Shown here: positions 1-11,700 of the stretch, piece after piece
Numbering within the stretch: position 1 is the stretch's first letter
How the letters are laid out: every line of letters starts with the position of its first letter
DNA from: Hyphochytrium catenoides
Lineage: Eukaryota > Sar > Hyphochytriomycetes > Hyphochytriales > Hyphochytriaceae
DNA: 21,220 nucleotides
NCBI GenBank assembly: GCA_900088475.1
Contig: FLMG01001058.1
Coordinates: forward strand, 1 to 21,220
Direction of reading: 5' to 3'
Made by a program: the position numbers and the translations under genes
Notes under the pieces: model-generated
Told to the model about the DNA's origin: nothing
What the model saw: only the letters and a program-made list of their open reading frames with translations
Databases searched by the model: none

Positions 1-553
1 CCTCTCTTTACTTCGCGCATTTTAGAATATTGGCTTTATTATGGCGCGATGCTTGACCTTTGTTTGCACTTATGGGCGGAGCAACAAATGCGACTGCAAT
101 AGGACCAGAGAGACAACTGGGTTGGTGGTAACGACTTCTCTTTACGGGAGTCACATATTACCTTATCACATACAGTCCTACAGTCCTTATCATCACTACC
201 CATTTTTATACCAGAAAACTTTAAGCGACAATCTTAGGGATACGATGGGTTTCAGATCTTTCTAGGATCAGAATCTTTTGATCTCGAAACGCGGCCCTGT
301 GAAGCTTCAAAGTCCTAAAAGGCCTTGACGGAAGAAGGTCCTGAAACTCCACAAGGGACCGGTAAGGCTAGAGAGGGCCGCCAGAGAACGATTGGCAAGC
401 TTGAGCTGAGAACTGGAAAGCGCGAAAGCAGCACCGAAAGCGCGAAAGCAGCACCTTTCACAGCCTCAATCCTCAGTCCAGACACTCGCTTACGAGATGA
501 GGACAGTCTGAGGCAATCCAAGAACCAGAGGACTCAAAACATTGTCTAGGAAC
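1..553. other. Upstream region with no recognisable gene
   Basis: Short open frames occur here (for example a 74-codon + strand frame at 41-265), but none shows a recognisable domain, a convincing splice chain or biased composition. The region probably holds the promoter and 5' leader of the MEKHLA gene that starts at about 554. The only clear structure is a perfect 20-bp tandem duplication at 416-455. Confidence 0.4.
416..455. repeat. Perfect 2 x 20-bp tandem duplication
   Basis: Positions 416-435 and 436-455 are identical 20-bp units beginning gaaagcgcgaaagcagcacc. The unit contains its own inner near-repeat (gaaagc / gcgaaagca). It lies about 100 bases upstream of the proposed MEKHLA start codon. 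It looks like a recent slippage duplication, and no function is evident. Confidence 0.9.
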
Positions 554-1928
554 ATGCTGTGCTTACCCAATAGAGTGCTTTGCCGCCGTGGCCCAACCCC
601 GAGTTTTTATCTTACAGAATTTTGGAACTATAGCAGGGAGCTCCCGGTATCTGCTCCCCATATCTTGACTTTCGGTCCTCCTTCCGTAGTTTCTGCTCTC
701 GGTGTTGTCTCTTTGTCATCCTTTACCAATCATAGGTCTTCCGCAACATATTCAAGCTTGACAAAGACCCTCCACAGGCTGTAGCAGCGGCTGACAAAGG
801 ACTCCAACCTAAGCGGCAAGAGTTGTTTCATACTTCATTTACTCCGCTGGTCTCTTCTCCCAACAATGGCCAGTCATCTAGCTCAAACGGAATCGTTGCT
901 TCTCTATACTCAAGGGACTTCAGGGGACCTTCACCCCCTCCATTCTCGGACGTGACGAAGACTCATGTTTGCCTCCTCCTTTCCTCTTTTAAGCGGTGGA
1001 CGGGAAGAGACCTCCTATCCGCAGTACAAGAGAAACAGAAGGCTACAGACCAACATAGCGGCGAAAAGGGAAGAGTGGAACACAAAGACATAGAGAGTGT
1101 TGAGCTATTCAAGAAGATATATGAGGCAGACTTCATCTTGGTATCACATGGCATTCAAACGGACCCTGTGTTAAACTATGGGAATCTTCAAGCGCAGAGG
1201 CTCTGGGAGACGGATTGGCGAAGCCTAACCTCAATGCCTTCACGATACACAGCCGAGGAGAGCCGAAGGACAGCGAGGAGTGAGCATCTCGCACAGGTCG
1301 CCAAAGATGGCTATATGAGGTCAGCTAGGCAAGGGGAGCCAATGGGGGCTGACGTGTTATCCATAAAAGACTTTCGTCAGTGAGAGCAAGGGACAAAAGC
1401 AGAGAGAAGGAAGACAGAGAAAGCATGGGAGAGAGAACGAAGAATAGAAGAGAGAAGAACCTGCGATAGACGAACCATCAGAGTTAAAGTTTGACTGACA
1501 TGAGGGGCATCCAACTATGGAGATGGTTAGGGCTCCACATCCTTCATTCTAAGAGTAGAAAAGATGGATATAGTACTGAGGTAAGACAGGAAGAGAAGAG
1601 ACAAGAAGAACTGACTTGTCTTGTCTATAGCGGATACTCAGGTGTTCGAGTCTCTACCAAGAAAAACCGCTTCGAAATTCTGGATGCCTTCTTATGGGAT
1701 GTTGTAGTGGACGAGAGGGAGTTCAAATGCCAATTCCAAGATGGCGAGGAGACCTCAGGAGAAGAGGAGAGAACATTACGAGAGATAGGGACGAGAGCAG
1801 ATCTGCCGGTGGTCCTTTTGGGGCCAAAAAGGGAGTTAGTTAGGAGACCCGACGGCTTGATCAAGGTTGGACAAGCCGCGGCGATTCCACGGTGGAAAGT
1901 GCTGGGAAATAGTGCCGCAGGGTGTTAG
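554..1928 (+). CDS. Stand-alone MEKHLA-domain protein (3 exons)
   Basis: Proposed exons are 554-646, 736-1319 and 1631-1928. Phases agree (0, then 2) and give 975 nt, 324 residues. Residues about 108-318 match the MEKHLA domain, a PAS-related fold found at the C-terminus of plant HD-ZIP III factors and as single-domain proteins in bacteria and algae. Visible landmarks are SHGIQTDPVLNYGN (from about 168), LWETDW, the PSRYTAEE segment (about 199), SGYSGVRVS straight after the second intron (226), RFEILDAFLWDVVVDE, and the closing GQAA then RW (306-314). The second splice rebuilds GYM-SGYSGVR in frame, which strongly supports it. Exon 1 is less certain: ATG 554 with donor CCG|GTATCT and a CT-rich acceptor at 735 is the best phase-0 solution, and its first residues could be a targeting presequence. 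About 41 residues (255-295) interrupt the domain just before its last strand. The 311-base second intron is unusually purine-rich. The molecular role of single-domain MEKHLA proteins is poorly known; ligand sensing is inferred from the PAS relationship only. Confidence 0.8.
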
Positions 1929-2761
1929 GCTTCAAGGTATCTAACAGAGACACATGACTGTTTGTTTCCACTCCTTTGTCGCCTCTCATTACTCCACGGT
2001 TCCGTTTCCTTGGGTGCTGAACTAGGCTAACGTGACTTTGATGGGTAGTCCTATAGCTAGTTCTTGGAGGAGGGGACGCGAGAGCCGACTCTAAGTGTTA
2101 CGGACAGTAGTTCCTAGGTTCTGCCATTTCCCTATTCTCTTCTGCAGCTCCACAGATGCCGCCTGACCATCATCTGGTTCCCGGCAGGACTAGGCTATGC
2201 CGTCTCTTCTGTGCCTTTGTGGGCGCCGTCGATTTATAGCTAAATACGCAATGTTGAAGAGAACATCTTCGTATCTCTGATACAGGCACTGAGATTAGGT
2301 AAATTCGTGATTATCATGTTATTTATTTAGTACCTGGATGATGGCTTCATTTGTAACCTCTTTCTTTCCACTCCTCCTACTACTGTTTTACCTTCAGCAT
2401 ACTAGACGAGGCGACGAGCTGCTCTGGTCTTCAGTCAAGAGGTGAGTTGAGAGACACTGCAGACGAGAAGAAGATAAGATAGCAGGCAGAGGCTTGAAAG
2501 AAGGATGGGGACATTGAGGGGTAGAAAGGTACAAACGGAGCTAGCGTTTGTCAAGCGGTGAGCCATATAAGGTTGAGCCCCATTGGGGGTAACGTAGCTT
2601 CACGTCCTGAGAGGAAGACTCACCGACTTCTGCATCTTCCCTGTGCGTTCCTGTCACCTTGGGGACTTATTATGGGGACGGACATGTCACGCTGCGGGCT
2701 ACTGCCATTCAGCCATCAACCATTAGGAGAGTAACAGAGGACATCCTAAGCAGATCCAGAT
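1929..2761. other. Intergenic / 5' region between the MEKHLA gene and the large gene
   Basis: No domain-bearing frame was found. One piece looks like a small exon: a CT-rich tract ending in CAG at 2395-2397, then 44 bases (2398-2441), then a good donor (AG|GTGAGT). It could be a 5' untranslated exon of the large gene or an extra 3' exon of the MEKHLA gene. The stretch after it, about 2442-2530, is purine-rich. No poly(A) signal of the AATAAA type is seen after 1928. Confidence 0.35.
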
Positions 2762-5700
2762 ATGGCGAAGCTGACTGCGGATCGGCCCACTTTTGACAGG
2801 CCTCACAAAGAGAAGAGAGTCAAGAGGACAAAGAAGCTTGCCAACGCTCTAGACGGAGCTGACAAACTCCAAGAGAACGAATCTGTATGGAGCTTTTAGG
2901 GTCTACTGTAGCTTTCCGCCTTAATGAGAATTGTTCATTCAAAGTATCCCCCAAATCCAACCCATAGCCACCTAACCGCCCCTTTTCCCCTCGACCCTTA
3001 GGATGATCTTGTGAAGAGTCTCCTAGGTGAAGCAACTTCCAATCCTTACAAAGCTCAAGAGGTAAGAAACGATATAGCACCAGAAGTAGTATCTCCTTTG
3101 GGCCCACCTTCCCAGAATCTACTTCGTGCTATCCTGTGCTGTCCTCTCAGTTGCGTTTACACTGAGGCACTCCGCGTTTGACTGATCTTCTTTGTTTTCA
3201 GCAACTTCAGAGAGTGCTGGGTGTCGGCGAAGTGTCCCTGGATTATCAGACTCAATCGGGCGATTCTTTAGTCAGTCTCGCTGTGGATAGTGGGTCTGTT
3301 GACATGGTCAAGTTTCTCGTGGAATGGTATGGGCCATCATCGTCCTTCAATGAGGCTCTACTTTCTCTCTTCCTTCACTGGCCATCCCTTTGGCTCCCTT
3401 TTACCTAGGTCGTATCCCCTTCCACTTGAGTCTGTACTCGGTATTTTAGTGTTAGGCTATGGTATTTATCTGAAGATGCAGTCGTCGTCCTACGTTACCC
3501 TTCCCGCTCCGACATTTCTTCTTTGCCCCCACTTTGTCGTATCCATCTCTGCCTAGTTCTCTCAATGGCTTTCCGTGTCCCTATTGCCGTACTGTCTTTT
3601 TTGCTCACACCTCGTCGCGTGCCTCCTTGATAATAAATCTTTGTCAGGAAAGCTCCGGTCAACACTCCGAACAAGAAAGGATTCACTGCACTCATGAGAG
3701 CTGCAGCAAAGGGAGACCTATCTTGCGCTACTCTTCTACTGTCTGCGGGCGCGGATATTCTATTTAAGGACAATGGGGGCATGACGGCCCTTGACTGGGC
3801 AAGAAGATTCAAACAGGAAACTGTCACATCGCTTCTTGAGACGACCGTGGCAGAGGCTGTTGCTAGGCAAAGAAGGAACTTCATTGCAGGGGCTTCTTCC
3901 GCACAGATCAGTGTTATCGTCCAGACAAATGCCAAGCTGGCTCAAGACTTAGAGAGAATTCTAGACGCCGGAGATCTACAGAAGGTCAGTAAAGAGAGAG
4001 AAAGAGATTGAGAAGTCAAACAGCGTAAGGGGTGAACAACCTTCGAAGCCTAGCGAGGATAGAGTATAAAATGAGAGAGATGGGAGACGGTCGGCGGTTC
4101 ATACTTATCCCGTGTTCTATTGTCTTTGTACTCTGACCTAACTCCTCCTCCTTTGGTTATTGTACAGCTAAAGGGGATGCTCCGAGACACTAGCTTTCCC
4201 TCTCTGTCCTCCTTTTCGGACGCCTGCAGCCAGCTGAACGTAAACGGAAACGACGCAACCTACTTCCTAAATACGGAGGCAAAGCTCAGTTCTCGTACTG
4301 CACTCTCTCTTGCTGCTTATTCGGGTGACGAAGATCTGGCCCGATCTCTCCTTTCCATTGGCGTCGAAGTTGACCATGAGAGTAGGAAGGGCCACACTGC
4401 CTTCTTCTGGGCCTGTATTTGTGGAAGACTTCCTCTATGTCTTCTCTTGCTCTCTTCTGCTGCAGACATAGAATACAAATCCAAAAAAGATGGAAAAACA
4501 GCCCTTATCTACGCTTCTATGGGAGGCAAGAGGGACATCGTAGAATTGCTGCTGAGGCGTGCCTATGATGGGTAAGTATGTGGAACAGACGACGGAAAAG
4601 AATAGAGCTACAGGGAGACAGGACAAGAGCGATATACCTTTCTCGCTCGCTCTCTTGTCCTTGTGGTGTATGTGGATATACCTTTCTCTCTCTCTCTCTT
4701 GCCCTTGTGGTGTATGGGGAGCTTTGATCGTCTGTTTCTTCTATCTTTCTTTATTTTGATGTGCGTCCTCATCGCCAGCTTCTTATGTTAGTGCCCAGAT
4801 TTGTCTACCTTCCTTCGAGTCTTGAACTTACATGCTGGTCTCTATTAGGGGTCCGTGGGTCTGGCACGTTGTGCTCTGTCTTTTTTTGCCCTTCTCACAT
4901 ACCGTTACGTTGGTTTTGGCTTCCTTGCAGTGCAATGGTACGAAGCACCGCAGCCAAGCAGTTAAAGCGACAGTCTCTAAAGCTGGAGGGGAAATGGGAG
5001 AAAGAAGGGAATGGCATGGAAAGTGGGAAAGACTGGAGTGATATCCTTTTGTCCTATCTGTACCATCGGGATAGCTCAGGTCTCTCTGCCTCGGACTACG
5101 CGGAAAAGGAGGGCCACACAGACGTTCTCTCGCTCCTTAAGTCCTCTGAGTCTCGTATCTCTGCCCGACAGTTTGAGCTGATACAACGAAAGATTAACGA
5201 GAAAGCACAGATCTGCAGCCTTGGCTGTGGGGAGGCTGTGAGGGCAGTCGATCAAGAGCGACATGAGGAGCACCTCTGCTTGAAACGGCTAGTACGCTGC
5301 GAGGACTGTGAGGAGACAATTCAATACGAAGATGTAGAGGTATTAGGCTTGAGTTCCCTCTTCTTAATCTACTTCTAGACGTCTCTCGGATACCTCTCAG
5401 TGCTTGGCAGTGTTTGGAACATGCAATTGCCCTCGTATCCTGGATAGATTTATGCCTTTAGGGCCCTGTCCCTTCCCACGCTTCTGTTCGCCACTTGCTT
5501 TGTTGCCTCTAGATGAAATCCGTTAGAGTTGTGTGCTGCGGTCTTGAAACGCTCCTCGCTTATCAAAATTTCTCAGAACCACAAGCTGATGGATTGCGGC
5601 CGACGCCTTGTCTTCTGCTCTAACCTATGGGAAGGCTGCAAGGAGAGACTACCAGTGGAGGAGAAAGAGAGGCATGAGCTCCATTTGTGTCCGAAGAGGA

Positions 5701-8700
5701 AGATTCTCTGCCCTCTCAATTGTGGAGAAGTAGTAGCGGCAGATGGATTAATAGAGCACCAGCAGGTCCTACTAGCCCACTTCCCTCTTTCCGGCTCTTC
5801 TGGGGTCTCTCCTATGTCTTCCATCCTCGACCCGTCATTACACTCCCTTCTTCTCTTTCACTCTTTGACCTCTATGAGATGCGTCATATCAACTTCTCCG
5901 CTTGATCCCGCATATCTAGATGTACACATTTGTTCCTTCTACATAAAGTGAGCATATCTCTCTCTCATCATTCGCACCCGTCCCTACCTCCTCCGTGTAG
6001 ACGAAGTGTACGTCACCATCGTGGTTTGGACAATGCCCGCATGGCTGTGGAGATGTAGTCACATCTTCGTCGCTCAAGGAGCATGAAGAGTCTTGCAGTC
6101 AGTTTATCATCCGATGCCCCCACGGCTGCGGTACAGATCTTAAAAGAGGCGATCTTTCTCTTCATGAAGACACCTTCTGCCGTCTCCCTTGTCGATGGGT
6201 AAGCAACTTCTATTCAGTTATTGATGTCCCCCAAGGCACTGAGCTTTCTCCAAGCTTCATCTCTTCAAGGCTCCAGACTCGGCAGTCTCTCTACCTGTCA
6301 TCGCTGTTCGATTCTCTTCGCTGTTTCACAACCCGAGACCTATCAATTCGTACTTCTCTTGCTGTGATACGCCATCTGCTTTTCTCACTCTCTTGCTCTC
6401 TGCATGCGGCTTTCTTTAGGCTTGTGGAGAGAGAATCTCTCCTCCTGTCAAGCGTCTGGCCCATGAAGAAGGAGAGTGCAGCTTTCGTCCTGTCCTTTGC
6501 CAACTCTGCCAGGAGTCTCAGCAGTTCCACCGTTTGAAGTGGCATCAGGACGGAGAATGCGGAGGAAAGCTTATGCTTTGTGCATATTGTTCTGGACAAG
6601 TTCCCCAGAGAGACTTTAGAGCGCATCAGAGATGGCACTGCAGCGAGAGAAGGATTAGATGTCCTCTTGGTAAGGCGAGAGATAAAGAATGACGGAGAAA
6701 GAGAGAGGGTAGGAGAGGTTGGAACTTGGGAAATGGTGTCATAGATGGATCATGGAGTCAGGACAGGGACTTACCTTGAAGGTAGGAGCCAATGAGACTA
6801 TAGAGAGGGTTTGCTGGAGGATCCGAAGGGTAAGTTTAGTTGCCTTTTGCTCTCCAGCGATTGCATATCTAATGAAAAGGCGGGAATAAAATGAAAGCCG
6901 AGAGAACGGGGCAAAAGCAAACGGAAGGCGAAGCAGAAACAGCTATGACAGATTGTCCAGTCCTAAGCTGCCGTGCCCTATCAGACTGTTTAGGCAAGCC
7001 AGTGTTGTTCCAGTCACAGCTGTGGGACGTCCCAAACCTGGGGTTGGTCCAGTCCTTTGACCAGGAGACGCACAGCTGTATCGTCCATAAGCTTCATGGA
7101 GGAAGCGAATCAGTAAACCTCAGAGACTTCTTTCTCGAGGAAGTGAGATGGGAAGAAGAGAGTTCGGAGAAAAAGGTCGAAGCCGGGGGCGGTACGTCAG
7201 ATCACTCAACTTGCTCCATAAGAGAGTCTTCCCGTCTCACGACCGCCTTCTCCACCGCTCACCTTTTCGTTTCTTGGTCTCCTCCGTCGTTCCTCCTACC
7301 CGCTTCAGCTCTATGTGGTCTTATACCTTTCAGAGATTTAGACCTGCATCTCAAGCAAGAGTGCCCTTCCCGTCTCGTTCCCTGTTCAAGAGGCTGTGGC
7401 CAGAAGGTACCGGAACGATTTCGTGAGAGGCATGAACGAGAGCAATGTGAGCTCTCCACCTCTCAATGCAGCCTTGGTTGTCTACTTCTCCTCCAAGAGA
7501 GAGAGAGAAAAGTGCACGAGCAGGAGCATTGCCCTCTGCGTTTGGTGACTTGTATTTGTGGAGCCACTCTCCCTTTTCAACAGCTTAACGACCATCAGGA
7601 GGTGGACTGCCCAGAGGCCTTTGTCCGATGTCCTTTATTCTGCCACGGAGAACGAGATGGAGATGAAATACACGAACAAAGTGATAGGAAGGGCGGCGTC
7701 AAGAGGAAAGATTTACACCGTCATGTGCGCGAGAGATGTGCGAAGCGAGTAGTCCCGTGCCCACGCTGTGCAGAGGAAGTGCTCTTTGACCAGCTTCAGA
7801 CCCATTCCTCGTCGTCTTGCCCATATTCTCTACACAAATGTCCCTTTGAATGTGGGCTGAGTATGGAGCTTCAGCATATGGCTTTGCATCAGGGGGTAGA
7901 ATGCGAGTACCGAATGATAACTTGCAGCTGTGGGGAGAGAGTTCGGTCTAAGGAGTTACAAGCGCACCGGACTCTTATCTGTCCGGCCGAGTTCGTGTTC
8001 TGCTTGCAGGGCTGTGGACTAAAGCTGAGGAGGAGAGATAGAGAGGTAAGGAGCTAAGAGAAGTTGGAGATAGAGCAAAAACCGAGTAGGGAGGACTACG
8101 GGTGGCGCAATGGATCCCCCAGTTGCTTTAGCTTTTGGTGTCTATCGTGTGAGACAAGCAGGGAAAGATCCCTCCCTTCCTTTGCCTGCAGCTTTCTAAT
8201 GCCGCTTTCTCTTTGTATACAACTCTTTGCTCGCTTCTTCTCTCATATCTAATCGGCTCAGCTTTGTCCTGACTGATGACCTTTGACTTTGGCCTTTTTA
8301 GCTCTCTTACTTCCTTCCTCTCATTTGTAGTATCATGAACTTCATCTTTGTCCCTGTGGACGCGGGCCCTGTCCTAATGGTTGCGGAGACATTCTCCCCC
8401 GCAACGAACTGCCCACACACTGCTCCTCAGTCTGCCCAAGAAGAAGGGTGGAGTGCTTCCTTTCATGCGGCGAGATGATTAGAGAAGAGGAGAGGCTGGC
8501 GCATGAGGAAATCTGTCTTCATCGCAAGATTAGCTGTGGACTTCACTCCTCTGCATGTGCCAGGCAAATTCGCTCTTGGTTACCTATCGACCCCAAGACA
8601 GGTTGATGAAAATGAACGGACACCGCATCTTTGAGGGTTGCTCTTTCTGTGTTGCCCACATCTTCCTTGCCTTCTCCTATCCTGCTACTACCTTTTTTCA

Positions 8701-11700
8701 CACCGTCAGTCTCCCTGACAGACGTGTTGTCATCGTGAGGCCTATTGGTAGGCACTCTTTACCTTGATCCACCACTTCTGCGGTCTCTGTCTAGTCCTCT
8801 TGGGACTCTAGTATGAGTCGTTCCCTTTCATTAGCTGACCATCTTTAACCACTTTGAAGGCGAAAGCAAAGTGGTTTACTGCAACCTGCATCAAGACAGC
8901 GCACTGTCTTGGGCAGTGACAGAGGGAAATGAGGCATTGCTTCTATCGCTCCTTCAGAGAACGAGAGGAAGAGAGATTGACCATGAGTCTCTTTCAGGAG
9001 AGACTCTTCTGTCACGCGCAGCAAGTAGAGGAAATCTCGCCATGGTAGAGATGTTGCTCCATTTTGGGGCGTCCCCTGACCTCGAGAGCTCGAAAGGAAG
9101 GTAAGCTCTTGCTTCTGTAAAGCTTGCGAGTTTGTGCCTGTTTGATGGCCCTTCCCACTACTGTTGCGGCTTACATTTAATGCCTGCGCACTGTTATTAG
9201 ACATCCTCTCTCTGAGGCCGCCAAGAACAACTATCTAGCAATCTGTCAACTACTGGTAGAACGAGGAGCCGATCCTGAGCGTCCAACACGTCTCAGGCGC
9301 AACGCAAGAGAGTGGGCTACAATTTGTAGGGCTGAGGAGGTGTCAACTTGGCTTGAGGAGTATCGGAGAAGGATGACGGAGTATAAGGACATTTTAGTCA
9401 TGATCAAACTGTAAGAAGGATGAGTTCTGCCACCTTCTTTCCTGGGAACCTCACCATGATTGTTTTCTTGTGGTTTCGATTTGAACGGTCTCTTTCACAA
9501 ATTTTCATAAGCCGTCCCTTATCTTCGCTTCTCAGTGCGGCGAAGAGCTTGACTTCCGTCTGCTGGCCTATGCATGGATGCATTTTCCTCCCCTATGTCG
9601 CTGGTGGCCTTCTCTTTACACTCTTTAGCGCACAGGTGGTTCTATGCTGCTCTCTGACATTCAGACATTCAACTTTATCTCCTCTCCTATGTCTTGCGTC
9701 TCAAGAGAGACGCTGGAAAGCATCCAGCCACTCATCTACAGAGGGGAGCCATACGAGCACCGTAGCCTTCATCAAGCTCGGCATCTTGTTAAGGCCTTGG
9801 GAGAAGAAATCCACTTAGCAGAGGAGAAGCTTATAGCTATGAAAGGTTGGAGAAAGGAAACTAAGTTCGAGTGGCACTCTTCGGACGAGAATGACTAACA
9901 CTTCGAGTCTTCTCCTCGCTTACCCTGTCTACATTGCACTCTATTGCAGAGGAGCTCATAAATGCGGAAGAGGCAGAGAGAAAAACGGAGGAAGTACTCA
10001 AAAGAAGTCAGGAAGAATTCAACTTCCTATTCCAACTGAGGGAGCAGCTGCAGCATGAGGAAGAGAGTTCTAGAACAGCAACAGAGAAGCATTTGAGAAA
10101 GGCTAAGGAGCTCGTACGGGTAAGAACCTTGGTTTACTCAATGATTTGGACTGCTGTCATTCCAAAAACTCACCCTCTTTCCATTTCGCGCTTTCTTTGA
10201 GTCCCGATAGGTCAAGCATCATCGGCTTGTTTGCAAACTGTACAGAGACGTGATGGACTTACGCGCTCTGCTTCTTTCTTGCTGCTTCTTTCTCCTATTA
10301 CAGCGTGTCTCTCTTCCCGGCTCCTTATTACTTTCCGTCTCTTGGCCACCGCGTTGATCTCTTGCTTCTCAGGCAATACGTTGGAAGGAGATAAGTGAAG
10401 TGGTCGCTGGGTATCCAGATTGTCCGTCTCCGTCCCTTCTGGCTCTCGCCGACTCCGTTGCGCTTTTGCTCGCCATCCCTGTCGCTGACGATGGACCTCG
10501 CACTGACAAATTGTTCTTGGCAGAGGTAAGCTGTCGCATTCCTCATTGAGTGGCGCCCAGGAACCGGTCAGAGAGTACCTCTTGTGATGACGTCTCTCTG
10601 CTCTGTTATGTCTTAAGGATCTCTCTCTCTAGATTGATTCTCTGTTTCCCTCCTCACCAGCTTTTATTTTGTGGTGTCCTTACTTTCTAATCCTCTGTAC
10701 CCTCTACCCCAGGAGACAACTTCCTCCGCACCTCAGACCCAAGAGTCATTGCCCAGCAGTGCGCAACGTTCCGGATCCCCTTACGCCGCTACTTCGGCAT
10801 CATCTCTGCCCCCATTACCCTCAGGACGCTTGATGTCGTCATGGAACCTATTAGGTCACGAGTGGAATGAAAAGAAGATGCAGCATAAGATGCTGTCTTT
10901 CACTATGAAGAAACTACAGAAAGAAACCCTTGATAGCTTGAAGGCGAAAATTGCGCCTCTTCTTCAATCAGTGGAGGATCTCGAGGTTACCCTTTCCCCT
11001 TCCTCTGATCACACAGGCCTTCCATCCTCTGCTCTTACACACTCCCGGGGTAACAGCCCCTCTGCCGCTGACTCCATGGAAGGGCCCGTAACTACTAGAG
11101 GAAGGAAGAGAGGACGGCAGAAAAGAAGCGGTGGAGTAGAAGGGGTAGCCTTACCTCCGCCTCGACCTCTCAGTCGAAATTTTCCCCCAGAACTCACTCC
11201 TGTTGGGCTTAAACCTGTTTGGACTGTCAACCGCGATGCCGCAAAGAACATTCTGGGTAGGTACTTGGCTTCGTTCTTGCCTTAGCGTCTGCCTTGCTGG
11301 CTTTGTTAGCCTTTAGCTTAGATTAACCTTGTTTATGACGCAGACTTTCCAGTCGCGACAGTCTCCACGTTCCCGACGGCAGGACCTAAGAGAGAGAACG
11401 GAGATAGCATGGAGGAAGCCCAGCCTACCGGATCATCTTCCTCAGGAGACAACACTGAAGACGAGAAAGGAGAGAAAGAGAGCACAAACGACAAAGCAAT
11501 CTCTCTTCCTTCCATCGTCCAGCGAATAGATCCGTCTCCCTTTGTGGAGCTCGTGGACTGGGTGAAGGAGATGATTTTGCATGGGAACTGGAAGACAGCG
11601 CATGAGCAGACGTGTCATCGTCTAGGACAGACTCTGTAGGTCTTTTGCCTATCCGGCAGATCCTCCTCTTCGTCCTCCTTCGATATGCATTTTCTAAGAC

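Noticed and set aside
41-265. 74-codon frame near the window start
   Set aside because: No recognisable domain, no splice partner and biased low-information content; not enough to call a gene.
2820-3107. 95-codon - strand frame
   Set aside because: It runs across exons 1-2 of the large gene on the opposite strand and shows no domain or splice support.
9420-9818. 132-codon + strand frame
   Set aside because: Most of it is intron 9411-9705, which is CT-rich; the true exon 9706-9845 is in another frame with coiled-coil text and matching phases.
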